NCBI RefSeq assembly: GCF_007991655.1
Contig: NZ_BJYT01000002.1
Location: 310,001 to 374,000, forward strand
Length of the DNA: 64,000 nucleotides
Direction: 5' to 3'
DNA from: Segetibacter aerophilus
GTDB taxonomy: Bacteria; Bacteroidota; Bacteroidia; Chitinophagales; Chitinophagaceae
Shown here: positions 9,065 through 16,745 of the stretch, piece after piece
Layout of the letters: each line of letters starts with the position of its first letter
Position numbering within the stretch: position 1 is the first letter of the stretch
Translations under genes and position numbers: made by a program
The notes under the pieces: model-generated
What the model was told of the DNA's origin: nothing
Databases searched by the model: none
Seen by the model: the letters and a program-made list of their open reading frames with translations, nothing else

Positions 9065-10003
9065 TTACCAGGTGCGGTCTTTAAGTAATTCCTGTATCTG
9101 CTCTTTGGGAACGGGAAGCTCGTTGATATGGTCGTTTAGCCATTTAGAGAAATCTTTCTCTATTTCGTCGCTCCACTTCGCGTCGATTTGTCCTGCTGAG
9201 TACTTGCCTTCTCGTAGTCTTAAATGTCCAAACATGTCTCGCAGCCTTACAACCTCTGAGGTCTTTACCACTTTCTCTGCTAAATGAGGTGGAATAAAAC
9301 TCACAATACCTTGCTTGCCCAGCACAATATCGCCAGGCATTACGGTAACTGTACGAATACGGGTAGGTTGATTAATACCAATGATCATTGTATTTAAATC
9401 TCCGGGAGGGTTGTGGTAGGAGGGATCATAACTGCTGTAGAAGGAGGTAAACCCACCTATCTCTTTTAAGCCTTCAATATCTCTTAGCGCCCCGTCGTAC
9501 ACAATACCATTTCCTGACTTTGCGTAGATAGCGTTTCCTACATTGTCCCCTATCGTCGGACCATTTCGGTGTGCTCCAAACTGGTCGGCTACGTATACAT
9601 CGCCTTTTACCAACAGATCTACAGGCCAGCTGTTTTGACCCTTTTTTCCAGCTTTTTTCCCTCGGGCATCAATAGCTCCCCAAACATCCGGACGTGCAGG
9701 CATGAAGGTGGCGGTAACGGCGCGCCCTACTAGCACACTATCGGGGTTAATTAGTTGCCAGCCCTCTGCTACCTGGTAGCCGTACCCAGCGTTTTTCATT
9801 ACAGCCCAGGCTTCTTCCTGGCTTACGCTTTTCATGCGCTTAACAATATTGTCCGGTACTTTGGGTCTGCCGTCCGGGAAGCGTTCACCCTTCCATTCGG
9901 GGGTTAAGAAAATCAGTTCTTCTTTTGATATTTGTTGAGATTGTACGTCGCTGCGAATAATCCACAACAGGAAAATAAATAAGAGAAATTTTAATCGTGA
10001 CAT
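9065..10003 (-). CDS. Exported RraA-like family protein (HMG/CHA aldolase fold)
   Basis: The RraA/4-hydroxy-4-methyl-2-oxoglutarate aldolase fold is shown by GDNVGNAIYAKSGNGIVYDGALRD with Asp170, Arg174 and Asp175 (the D and RD positions of the family). At 312 residues it is longer than a bare RraA domain (about 160-230) because of N- and C-terminal extensions. The N-terminus (RLKFLLFIFLLWIIRSDVQSQ) is a Sec signal peptide, so the protein should be periplasmic. Second gene of the operon, 25 bases after the BASS transporter. A retro-aldol or lyase step on a sugar acid or keto acid is plausible; RNase E inhibition is not, given export. Confidence 0.8.
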   Translation of the reverse strand: MSRLKFLLFIFLLWIIRSDVQSQQISKEELIFLTPEWKGERFPDGRPKVPDNIVKRMKSVSQEEAWAVMKNAGYGYQVAEGWQLINPDSVLVGRAVTATFMPARPDVWGAIDARGKKAGKKGQNSWPVDLLVKGDVYVADQFGAHRNGPTIGDNVGNAIYAKSGNGIVYDGALRDIEGLKEIGGFTSFYSSYDPSYHNPPGDLNTMIIGINQPTRIRTVTVMPGDIVLGKQGIVSFIPPHLAEKVVKTSEVVRLRDMFGHLRLREGKYSAGQIDAKWSDEIEKDFSKWLNDHINELPVPKEQIQELLKDRTW

Positions 10004-10028
10004 AGATTACAGTTAGAGTAATTGGTAA

Positions 10029-11165
10029 TTATTGAACTTGTAACTTTTCGCCCTGGGTTGTTTTAATTTCCGTCTCTTCATCCTTCGGCACCCTGTTGTG
10101 CCACCAGCTTGAAACAGATGAGCCGGTGATGTTCATCATCGGTCCGAAGATGGCAGGTGCTAATCCGACGGTAGCGATTTTTCCCATTGTTAGTGCTAGT
10201 CCTGAGGCGAGACCTGCATTCTGCATTCCTACTTCAAGTGCAATCGTTCTGCAGTCACGTTCAGGAAACTTAAGCACTCGCGCAGACCAATAGCCGAGGA
10301 AAAAGCCAGCGGAGTTATGAATGAAGGTGGCGATAATTAGCAGGCCACCCACTTTTAAAAGATTGTCCCTTCCGGCGGCTACCATCACTGTAAGAATTAA
10401 GGCGATGCCAACCATAGACAGGATTGGCATTGCTTTATCCAGCCAACTAAATTTTCCATGCACCAGGTAGTGAAAAAGGAGGCCTGCTACAATTGGTATA
10501 ATAACAATTTTAGTAATGTCCCACACCATTGCCCAAAAGTGTATTTCAACAAAGCTACCCCCTAAAAGATTCATTAATAAAGGAGTAAGGAAAGGAGCAA
10601 GCAGGGTTGAGATGGTAGTAACAGAAACAGAAAGAGCAAGGTTGGCCCGGGCCAGGTAAGACATTACGTTTGAAGCCAGACCACTAGGACAGCATCCCAC
10701 TAGAATAATTCCTGCGCCTATTTCCCCGGGGAAGTTGAAAAGACTTGCAATGGTAAAACCGATCAAAGGCATAATTGTGTAATGGCAGACGATGCCTACA
10801 ATAATTCCTTTTGGCATACTTAATACCTGTGCAAAGTCTTTAAGGCTCAGTTCGGTTCCCATACCAAACATAATAATTTGAAGTAAAGGAACAATGAGGG
10901 CAGAAAGCTTGAAAGTACCAATAGTAACAAAGTACTGCGGGTAGTACATTGCGAGGCTAACTACTGCAAGAATGATAACTGTAAATGATAAACCCTTTAA
11001 AAATTTGTTTCCTCTAAATGCAATGGCAAGCGTTGTAAAAAATAACATTAGCAGCAGGCCGGCGGAATTAGTAAAGCGGAGTATTGTAACAATAATATAG
11101 GCAATCAAAAACAATCCCGCCAACAGATAAAATATACTATAGGGTGATCTCCTGGTAGAAGTCAT
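10029..11165 (-). CDS. BASS-family (bile acid:sodium symporter-like) transporter
   Basis: About 379 residues with roughly ten hydrophobic helices. The Asn/Gly-rich BASS signatures are GMGTELSLKDF, CCPSGLASNVMSYLARANLALSV and EVGMQNAGLASGLA. These sodium-coupled carriers move organic anions, including keto acids and pantothenate. As first gene of the operon it probably imports the substrate, or the periplasmic product of the two exported enzymes that follow. I take the ATG at 11165 (MTSTRRSPYS) over a TTG two codons upstream. The 386-base upstream region should contain the operon promoter. Confidence 0.85.
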   Translation of the reverse strand: MTSTRRSPYSIFYLLAGLFLIAYIIVTILRFTNSAGLLLMLFFTTLAIAFRGNKFLKGLSFTVIILAVVSLAMYYPQYFVTIGTFKLSALIVPLLQIIMFGMGTELSLKDFAQVLSMPKGIIVGIVCHYTIMPLIGFTIASLFNFPGEIGAGIILVGCCPSGLASNVMSYLARANLALSVSVTTISTLLAPFLTPLLMNLLGGSFVEIHFWAMVWDITKIVIIPIVAGLLFHYLVHGKFSWLDKAMPILSMVGIALILTVMVAAGRDNLLKVGGLLIIATFIHNSAGFFLGYWSARVLKFPERDCRTIALEVGMQNAGLASGLALTMGKIATVGLAPAIFGPMMNITGSSVSSWWHNRVPKDEETEIKTTQGEKLQVQ

Positions 11166-11325
11166 AAGCAAGCTATGGTTTGTATATGCATGACTAAGAT
11201 AACAATTGTTAGATTGACAGAAAGGCTTTTAATTTTTTGTCGTTCTGTAATTTCTTATTTGCTATGCAACGGCTTTAAGTGAAGAATAGCAAAACTGGAA
11301 AAAAGATGAATAGCGTAAAAAAGTT

Positions 11326-11358
11326 GAACGAATTGCGACGCAACGATGCTTCAATGAA
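11326..11358 (+). repeat. Dispersed intergenic repeat, copy 3
   Basis: Variant with left arm GAACGAAT and core TGCGACGCAACGATG, then CTTCAATGAA. A 5' box AAAAGATGAATAGCG starts at about 11302, matching the AAAAGATCAATAAAAG box of copy 2. Confidence 0.75.
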
Positions 11359-11502
11359 GTTGTAGTGCGGGTACCAAGAGCAACTAATGGTGCCTAGGTT
11401 TGAAGCAATTAGAGGCAAGTTTTAGGAAAACAGAAATATTTGGCAACCATACACTATTTGTTAGGGGAGGCGCCTTTAAAACAGCATTTCAAATAGGAGC
11501 AT

Positions 11503-11538
11503 AAAAAAAGAGAGCCGCACTATCATGCAGCTCTCTTT
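11503..11538 (-). terminator. Rho-independent terminator of secDF
   Basis: Stem AAAGAGAGC / GCTCTCTTT; on the minus strand the stem is followed by a T run. It starts 20 bases past the secDF stop codon. Confidence 0.8.
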
Positions 11539-11557
11539 GAAGTTTACATTATATATC

Positions 11558-14500
11558 TTAAACCACTCTCGCTCTTACAGGCGCAGCTTTAGGCGCAACT
11601 GTATCGGCTTGTCCTAATGGTTTGTCTTTAGCAAAATCCATCAATATTGGTGCGGCAACAAAAATCGAAGAGTAAGTACCTGTAACAACACCTATCAACA
11701 TTGCGAAAGCAAATCCCCGCGTTACTTCACCACCAAAGATGAAGAGTGATAGGATCGTTAGGAACACAGTTAACGAGGTCATTATAGTACGGCTTAATGT
11801 TTCGTTGATCGCTTTGTTTATGATTGTTCCTTTGTCAGTATTTTTCATCAAACGGCTGTCTTCACGAATACGGTCAAATACAATAACCGTATCATTCATC
11901 GAGAAACCAATTACTGTTAGAATAGCAGCAATGAAGTGTTGATCGATTTCTAAAGGGAAAGGAACGACACCTTTTAAGAAACTAAATACGGCTAATGTTA
12001 CAAATACGTCGTGCAACAATGCTATAATAGTTCCCAATGAATATCTCCAATCACGGAAACGAAGGAAGATATACAAACAGATAGCTAACAGAGAAACGAT
12101 TGTAGCTGTTTTAGCACCTGTTTTCAAGTCATCAGAAATGGTTGGTAAAACTGTTTGCGAAGCTTTTTTATAACGAGTATCAAATTCGCGATAGGTTAGT
12201 CCCTGCGGTAGGTAACTCTTCAAACCATTGAACAACTTAAGTTCGACAAGAGAGTCAATGTTGCTACCGGGTTCTTTGATTTTGTAAGACGTGGTGATAT
12301 TCCATTGACGGTTGTTACCAATACTTTTAACGACAGGGTATTCGCCATATTCCTGTTTCAAAGTATTCATTAGCGCATCGTGTTCTACCGGCCTGTCAAA
12401 CTGGACAGTGTAGCTACGACCACCACTAAACTCAACACCTTCGTCGAAACCGTTGAAAAACGAACCAATACCAAGCAGGGCTACAACAATAGAAATACCA
12501 TAAGCAATTTTGCGATATTCAATAAATTTAAAAGCAGCATGCTTGAAGATTTTTTTGCTTATTCCCGTAAAATATTCAAAGTGACGGTTCTTATTAGTGT
12601 ACCAGTCAGATACTAGTCTTGAAATCAGGATACCACAAAACAATGAAAGAAGGATACCTAGAATTTGAGTTGTAGCGAAGCCTAGCACGGGTCCTAATCC
12701 GAAGTAGAACAGAATTAATGCAGTCATTAAAACTGTCACGTGCGCATCAAGTACGGGCGCATAAGAACGCTTGTAACCATCGTTAACAGCCAACTGGTAA
12801 TTTTTACCGCGGGTAAGTTCTTCTTTAATTCTCTCGAATATAATTACGTTAGTATCGACGGCAAGACCAATGGTAAGTACAAGACCTGCAATACCCGCAG
12901 CAGTCAATGATGCACCTAAGGCAGCCAAAATACCAATGGTAAACAATAGGTTTAAGATTAGGGCGATGTTAGCAACCCATCCTGCTGTATTAAAGTAAAT
13001 AAGCATCAGGGCGAAAATGATAATAAATGCAACGATAAAGGCTGTGGTACCGCCACGAACAGCATCTTGTCCGAGCGTTGGTCCGACAACTTGCTCCTGA
13101 ACAATCTTTGCAGGAGCGGGAAGTTTACCACTCTTTAAGATGTCTGCTAAGTCTTGCGCTTCTGTAAGGGAGAAACTTCCGGTAATTTCTGAGCTACCAT
13201 TAGGAATAACACCGTTTACAAAAGGTGCACTATAAACGAGATTATCCATTACAATTGCAATTGGCTTACCAATGTTATCGCCGGTCATTTTAGCCCAGAT
13301 CCTTTCACCGACTTTGTCCATGGTCATCTTGATAGCAACGCGGCCTCTTTCATCAAAGTCTTGACGAGAGTCACTTACGTGCTCACCTTCAAGTTTAGCC
13401 AGAGCTCCACCGCCTTCAACAGTTTTGACTGCGTAAACAGGTAAAATACCTGCTGCTTTAGGATCTTCAGATTCTGGCTTTCCAAACATCCAAACAAGGT
13501 TAGCAGGAAACTTGCTTTTAACTGCTTCCATCTGCATGTAGCTGTTGAAAGTGCCGGTATCTTTTGTTTGTATGTAACCAATTGCAGCAGGAAACTGCGT
13601 TTGCCCATCTTTGCCCTGTTGCGGCTGAATAAGCTGCATGATGGAACTGATAGGATTTTGATTTTTTACAGTTGCCGCATTAGGAGTGCTAACTGTTTTA
13701 GCAGTATCAAGTTCGCTTATTCTAGCTACTTTGGTAGTATCAACGTTGGTTGTTTTAACTGCAGAAGCAGTGTCAGTTTTAGCGACCGTAGTATCCTTCG
13801 TGCCATTTAAAACAGCGGCCAACGATTTTTCTGCAGCCTGGTATGAAGGATAGATATCACCGATATTATACACTTCAAAAAACTGCAGGTTAGCAGTTGC
13901 TTGTAAGTATTTTCTAACTCTTTCAGGATCCGCAACGCCTGGTAGTTCGACAGTAATTATTCCCTTATTTTCATCAAGGTTGATGTTTGAAGAGGTAACT
14001 CCAAACTTATCAATACGGGTACGAAGAATGTTGAAAGTATTTTTTACCGCGCCTTTCGCCTCTCCACGTATATAATCCATTACCGCATTGTCGCTACTTT
14101 GGTAGGTAATACGTTTGTTGCTGGTAGCGGCGAATATTGAAGCAAGGTTTCCGTTAGGATTTAGTTTCTTATATTCCTCTGCAAACAACGTAATATAGTC
14201 CGCTCCACTGTTTGCTTTTCTTGCGTTAGCCGCATCCAACGCTTTGTTGAAATTTGCGTCACGGTTATAACCAGACAAAGATTTGATAAGACCGTCTAAA
14301 CCCACTTCCATCGTTACGTTCATTCCACCTTGCAAATCCAAACCATAGGTTAACTCCTGGTCTTTTGCATACTGATAAGTACCCAAACCAAACACAATCT
14401 TTTCGCTTTTTGTGCTATCCAGCAAGCGTTGAAGACGGCTTCTTTTGAGGTTGTTAAGCGTGTCACCATATAAAGACTGGAGCTCTTTGTTTCCGGGGTA

Positions 14501-14659
14501 TTTTTTCTCAGGAGATGGGAAATTAGCACTAAGCCATTTCGCAGCTCTTTCTTCCATTTTGTTTTCATGGTTGTGGACGAACCAAGTAAAACTAAGTTGG
14601 TACAAGCAAATCAAGATTAACGCAATCGCGAAAATCTTTACCAAACCTTTCAGTTGCAT
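11558..14659 (-). CDS. secDF: Protein translocase subunit SecDF (fused)
   Basis: Proton-driven accessory of the Sec translocon, acting in the inner membrane. The SecD half has an N-terminal helix, the periplasmic P1 block (TYGLDLQGGMNVTMEV, RIDKFGVTSSNI, ELPGVADPERVRKYLQ), then helices with GLVLTIGLAVDTNVIIFERIKEE. The SecF half has GVEFSGGRSYTVQF and IGFSMNDTVIVFDRIRED. At 1033 residues it is longer than E. coli SecD plus SecF, mainly through a Thr/Asp/Lys-rich insertion at about residues 270-335. SecD-SecF fusion is usual in Bacteroidota. Single-gene unit with its own promoter box and terminator. Confidence 0.96.
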   Translation of the reverse strand: MQLKGLVKIFAIALILICLYQLSFTWFVHNHENKMEERAAKWLSANFPSPEKKYPGNKELQSLYGDTLNNLKRSRLQRLLDSTKSEKIVFGLGTYQYAKDQELTYGLDLQGGMNVTMEVGLDGLIKSLSGYNRDANFNKALDAANARKANSGADYITLFAEEYKKLNPNGNLASIFAATSNKRITYQSSDNAVMDYIRGEAKGAVKNTFNILRTRIDKFGVTSSNINLDENKGIITVELPGVADPERVRKYLQATANLQFFEVYNIGDIYPSYQAAEKSLAAVLNGTKDTTVAKTDTASAVKTTNVDTTKVARISELDTAKTVSTPNAATVKNQNPISSIMQLIQPQQGKDGQTQFPAAIGYIQTKDTGTFNSYMQMEAVKSKFPANLVWMFGKPESEDPKAAGILPVYAVKTVEGGGALAKLEGEHVSDSRQDFDERGRVAIKMTMDKVGERIWAKMTGDNIGKPIAIVMDNLVYSAPFVNGVIPNGSSEITGSFSLTEAQDLADILKSGKLPAPAKIVQEQVVGPTLGQDAVRGGTTAFIVAFIIIFALMLIYFNTAGWVANIALILNLLFTIGILAALGASLTAAGIAGLVLTIGLAVDTNVIIFERIKEELTRGKNYQLAVNDGYKRSYAPVLDAHVTVLMTALILFYFGLGPVLGFATTQILGILLSLFCGILISRLVSDWYTNKNRHFEYFTGISKKIFKHAAFKFIEYRKIAYGISIVVALLGIGSFFNGFDEGVEFSGGRSYTVQFDRPVEHDALMNTLKQEYGEYPVVKSIGNNRQWNITTSYKIKEPGSNIDSLVELKLFNGLKSYLPQGLTYREFDTRYKKASQTVLPTISDDLKTGAKTATIVSLLAICLYIFLRFRDWRYSLGTIIALLHDVFVTLAVFSFLKGVVPFPLEIDQHFIAAILTVIGFSMNDTVIVFDRIREDSRLMKNTDKGTIINKAINETLSRTIMTSLTVFLTILSLFIFGGEVTRGFAFAMLIGVVTGTYSSIFVAAPILMDFAKDKPLGQADTVAPKAAPVRARVV

Positions 14660-14685
14660 ACTAGTAAGGGTTTACAATTTTTTAG

Positions 14686-14702
14686 TCCCGATTTTTTCGG
14701 GA
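14686..14702 (-). other. Inverted repeat overlapping the expected secDF transcription start
   Basis: TCCCGA / TCGGGA separated by five bases. It begins two bases after the TATCTTTG box, so the start point should fall inside it. It could be an operator or a 5' RNA hairpin. Confidence 0.45.
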
Positions 14703-14704
14703 GG

Positions 14705-14712
14705 CAAAGATA
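14705..14712 (-). promoter_or_regulatory. Putative -7 box (TATCTTTG) of secDF
   Basis: Exact TAnnTTTG match on the minus strand, 45 bases before the secDF ATG. A TTTTTG lies further upstream (14738-14743) but a few bases beyond the ideal spacing. Confidence 0.5.
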
Positions 14713-15039
14713 ATGGTTTGAAGGTTAAAAAGATACACAAAAAGGCCTTTCCAGAAACTACTAATAATAACTTCTTTATCAACCATTTGAAGCAAAATTT
14801 TCGTTCATTTTTTTGATGCTCCGGCAACTTTTAACGAATCTATGTGAGCAAAAAAAGCTACTAGATTTTATAGGGAGTAGAAATTTTTACACACAAATTA
14901 TGCGATCCGGTTTTGCACGAAGTTTCAGGTAAAACGAGGTAATTTTGGAAAAATTGTGGACGTGCAAAAGGTGAAGGTTGATGATTATTGAAGTAAAAAT
15001 GCAGGTACCAATTTAAAAAAGGATGCTCCTCCAGATGAT

Positions 15040-15065
15040 GTACAAAAGTGTGACGCAAGGATGTC
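15040..15065 (+). repeat. Dispersed intergenic repeat, copy 4 (diverged)
   Basis: Reads GTACAAAAGTGTGACGCAAGGATG, close to the core but with G for C before GATG. It lies about 60 bases upstream of the KDPG aldolase gene. Confidence 0.6.
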
Positions 15066-15127
15066 AGGGTCTGTTCTAGAAGCTCGGTACCAAATTGAAT
15101 AACAAAAGTAAGATTGTAAACAATAAC

Positions 15128-15772
15128 ATGAGTCAGCAAACAACTATTCAAACCGTATTAGATTATCCGCTGGTTCCGGTATTTTATAATTCAAGTGCTG
15201 ATGTAAGTTTCGGTGTTTTTAATGCCTGTTATTCAGGGGGAATAAGGACTTTTGAATTTACGAATCGGGGAGTAAATGCTTTGGAAACCTTTAAACTACT
15301 CAAAAGCCACCTTCCCAATTATCCAGGATATATAATAGGTGCAGGAACCGTTTTGAAAGATGCAGACGCAGAAGCTTTTATTGAAGCTGGCGCCTCTTTT
15401 ATTGTCTCTCCCTGTTTTATCGAAACGGTGTCTGATGTTTGTTATCAAAATAAAATTCCTTACATGCCTGGTTGTATGACCGTTAAAGAAGTTTTTTACG
15501 CCACAGAAGCAGGCTGCGAGGTAATTAAAGTTTTTCCTGGAGAGGTGTTGGGAACTTCTTTTGTGAAAGCCGTAAAGGCGGTATTACCAAATGTAAAGCT
15601 AATGATCACAGGAGGAGTATCTCCAACTCGGGAAAGTATACGATCATGGTTTGACGCAGGCGCTAGTGCAGTTGGTCTAGGTTCGCAACTATTTAAAGCG
15701 GATTTGCTGGAAAGAGGAAATTACAAAGCGTTTGAAGAATCTGTTGCTGATTGCTTCGGCTATTTAAGATAA
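15128..15772 (+). CDS. 2-keto-3-deoxy-6-phosphogluconate / 4-hydroxy-2-oxoglutarate aldolase
   Basis: Class I aldolase that splits KDPG into pyruvate and glyceraldehyde-3-phosphate, or the analogous hydroxy-oxoglutarate. The ATG at 15128 gives 214 residues, the family's normal size; the frame extends to a TTG at 15095 but that would add an unneeded leader. Active-site Glu43 (RTFEFTNRG), the GAGTVL loop and Schiff-base Lys134 (EVIKVFPGE) are present, as is the ITGGVSPT phosphate-binding loop. It stands alone, with no kinase or dehydratase partner beside it. It may complement the sugar-acid operon 4 kb away, but they are on opposite strands and separated by secDF. Confidence 0.9.
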   Translation: MSQQTTIQTVLDYPLVPVFYNSSADVSFGVFNACYSGGIRTFEFTNRGVNALETFKLLKSHLPNYPGYIIGAGTVLKDADAEAFIEAGASFIVSPCFIETVSDVCYQNKIPYMPGCMTVKEVFYATEAGCEVIKVFPGEVLGTSFVKAVKAVLPNVKLMITGGVSPTRESIRSWFDAGASAVGLGSQLFKADLLERGNYKAFEESVADCFGYLR

Positions 15773-15855
15773 CAGGCACGCCATTACAGCTAAAATTTTG
15801 CAATTTCTACTTAGAGAAAATATACTTTAATATTTCTTTTTACCTTGTTTTCCGT

Positions 15856-15863
15856 TACCTTCG
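15856..15863 (+). promoter_or_regulatory. Possible -7 box (TACCTTCG) of rpmI-rplT
   Basis: One mismatch to TAnnTTTG. It would give a leader of roughly 110 bases that contains the structured element at 15905-15964. No clear -33 element. Confidence 0.35.
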
Positions 15864-15904
15864 CACCCGCTTTGTAAAAAATGTAAAAGTTTTTGAAGAG
15901 CAGA

Positions 15905-15964
15905 CATTACCCACACGGCTCCATAAGAGTCCCGTCAGTTCGGGAACGCCAGCAGGGTGTAATC
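15905..15964 (+). promoter_or_regulatory. Candidate structured leader of rpmI-rplT (r-protein autoregulation)
   Basis: Read by eye it folds into one interrupted stem: ATTAC-CC (15906-15912) with GGG-T-GTAAT (15955-15963), GGC (15917-15919) with GCC (15948-15950), and TCCCG (15930-15934) with CGGGA (15941-15945) around the loop TCAGTT. It ends 15 bases before the rpmI ATG. L20 is a known feedback regulator of this operon through leader RNA in other phyla. A matching role here is inferred. Confidence 0.45.
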
Positions 15965-15978
15965 ATCAAGATTATTAA

Positions 15979-16176
15979 ATGCCAAAGGTTAAAACAAACT
16001 CAAGCGCAAAAAAAAGGTTCAAAGTAACCGGATCAGGAGAAATTACTTTCCAGAAGGCTTTCAAACGTCACATTTTGACTAAAAAATCTACAAAGCGTAA
16101 GCGTTCTCTTCGTCAAAAAGGAATGGTAGCACCAGCTAATCTGCACTTTGTAAAACGTTTACTCGGTCTTAAGTAG
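15979..16176 (+). CDS. rpmI: 50S ribosomal protein L35
   Basis: 65 residues, very basic, with the standard L35 start ([20 protein letters not shown]) and the [15 protein letters not shown] block. A large-subunit rRNA-binding protein. It is followed after 88 bases by rplT, the usual pair. infC, which normally precedes rpmI, is absent here: the upstream gene is the KDPG aldolase, and the pair has its own leader. Confidence 0.97.
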   Translation: MPKVKTNSSAKKRFKVTGSGEITFQKAFKRHILTKKSTKRKRSLRQKGMVAPANLHFVKRLLGLK

Positions 16177-16264
16177 GTCGTAGTTCCTCCAACATTGGAG
16201 ACTCAAGAAAGAAAATCTCATTAAAAAAACTGTTCCGGAAAACGGAATCCAAATTTGAAAATTT

Positions 16265-16609
16265 ATGCCACGTTCTAAAAATGCGGTAGCATCGAGAGCC
16301 AGAAGAAAGAAAATTCTCGACCAGGCTAAAGGTTACTATGGTAAGCGTAAAAACGTTTATACGGTAGCAAAGAATATTGTTGAAAAGGGTATGACTTATA
16401 GTTATGTAGGTCGTAAACTTAAAAAGCGTGAATACCGCACTTTGTGGATTGCACGTATCAACGCTGCTGTTAGAGCAGAAGGGATGACTTACAGCGAATT
16501 TATCAATGCTTTATCCGTTAAAGGAATTGATATCAATCGTAAAGTTTTGGCTGATATCGCTATGAACGAACCAGCGTCTTTCACAGCTTTGGTTGCTTCA
16601 GTAAAGTAA
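16265..16609 (+). CDS. rplT: 50S ribosomal protein L20
   Basis: 114 residues, with the L20 signature ([37 protein letters not shown] and [11 protein letters not shown]). It binds 23S rRNA early in large-subunit assembly and in other bacteria represses its own operon. Its gene ends 28 bases before a strong terminator, so rpmI-rplT is a two-gene unit. Confidence 0.97.
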   Translation: MPRSKNAVASRARRKKILDQAKGYYGKRKNVYTVAKNIVEKGMTYSYVGRKLKKREYRTLWIARINAAVRAEGMTYSEFINALSVKGIDINRKVLADIAMNEPASFTALVASVK

Positions 16610-16636
16610 TTAACAGCACGAAAAATAATTTTAACT

Positions 16637-16667
16637 ACCGGGAGCACTATTCGCTCCCGGTTTTTTA
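16637..16667 (+). terminator. Rho-independent terminator of rpmI-rplT
   Basis: Stem CCGGGAGC / GCTCCCGG with loop ACTATTC, followed by TTTTTTATTT. Confidence 0.92.
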
Positions 16668-16745
16668 TTTTTATTATAATGCAATCAATTAATTTTACCA
16701 ATTATTCTGTTTCATTCAATTTAAAAGAAGGTCCTATATACATCA

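Larger units (their letters stand above)
11166..11557. other. Intergenic gap upstream of the sugar-acid operon
   Basis: Holds the operon's presumed promoter region, dispersed repeat copy 3 and the secDF terminator. On the minus strand TATCTTAG about 25-35 bases before the BASS ATG is a partial -7 match. No coding region is supported. Confidence 0.5.
14660..15127. other. Divergent intergenic region secDF / KDPG aldolase
   Basis: Holds the secDF promoter box and inverted repeat at one end and dispersed repeat copy 4. A 96-residue minus-strand reading frame across it has no recognisable protein character. The promoter of the aldolase gene is not obvious. Confidence 0.5.

Noticed and set aside
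9065-10003. Regulator of RNase E (RraA proper)
   Set aside because: The Sec signal peptide and catabolic neighbours point to a periplasmic lyase, and RNase E inhibition needs a cytoplasmic protein.
14861-15151. 96-codon minus-strand open frame in the secDF / KDPG aldolase gap
   Set aside because: It has no recognisable domain, overlaps the start of the aldolase gene and covers repeat copy 4.
15751-15978. 75-codon plus-strand frame just before rpmI
   Set aside because: It overlaps the aldolase end and runs through the structured leader. The sequence looks like translated non-coding DNA.
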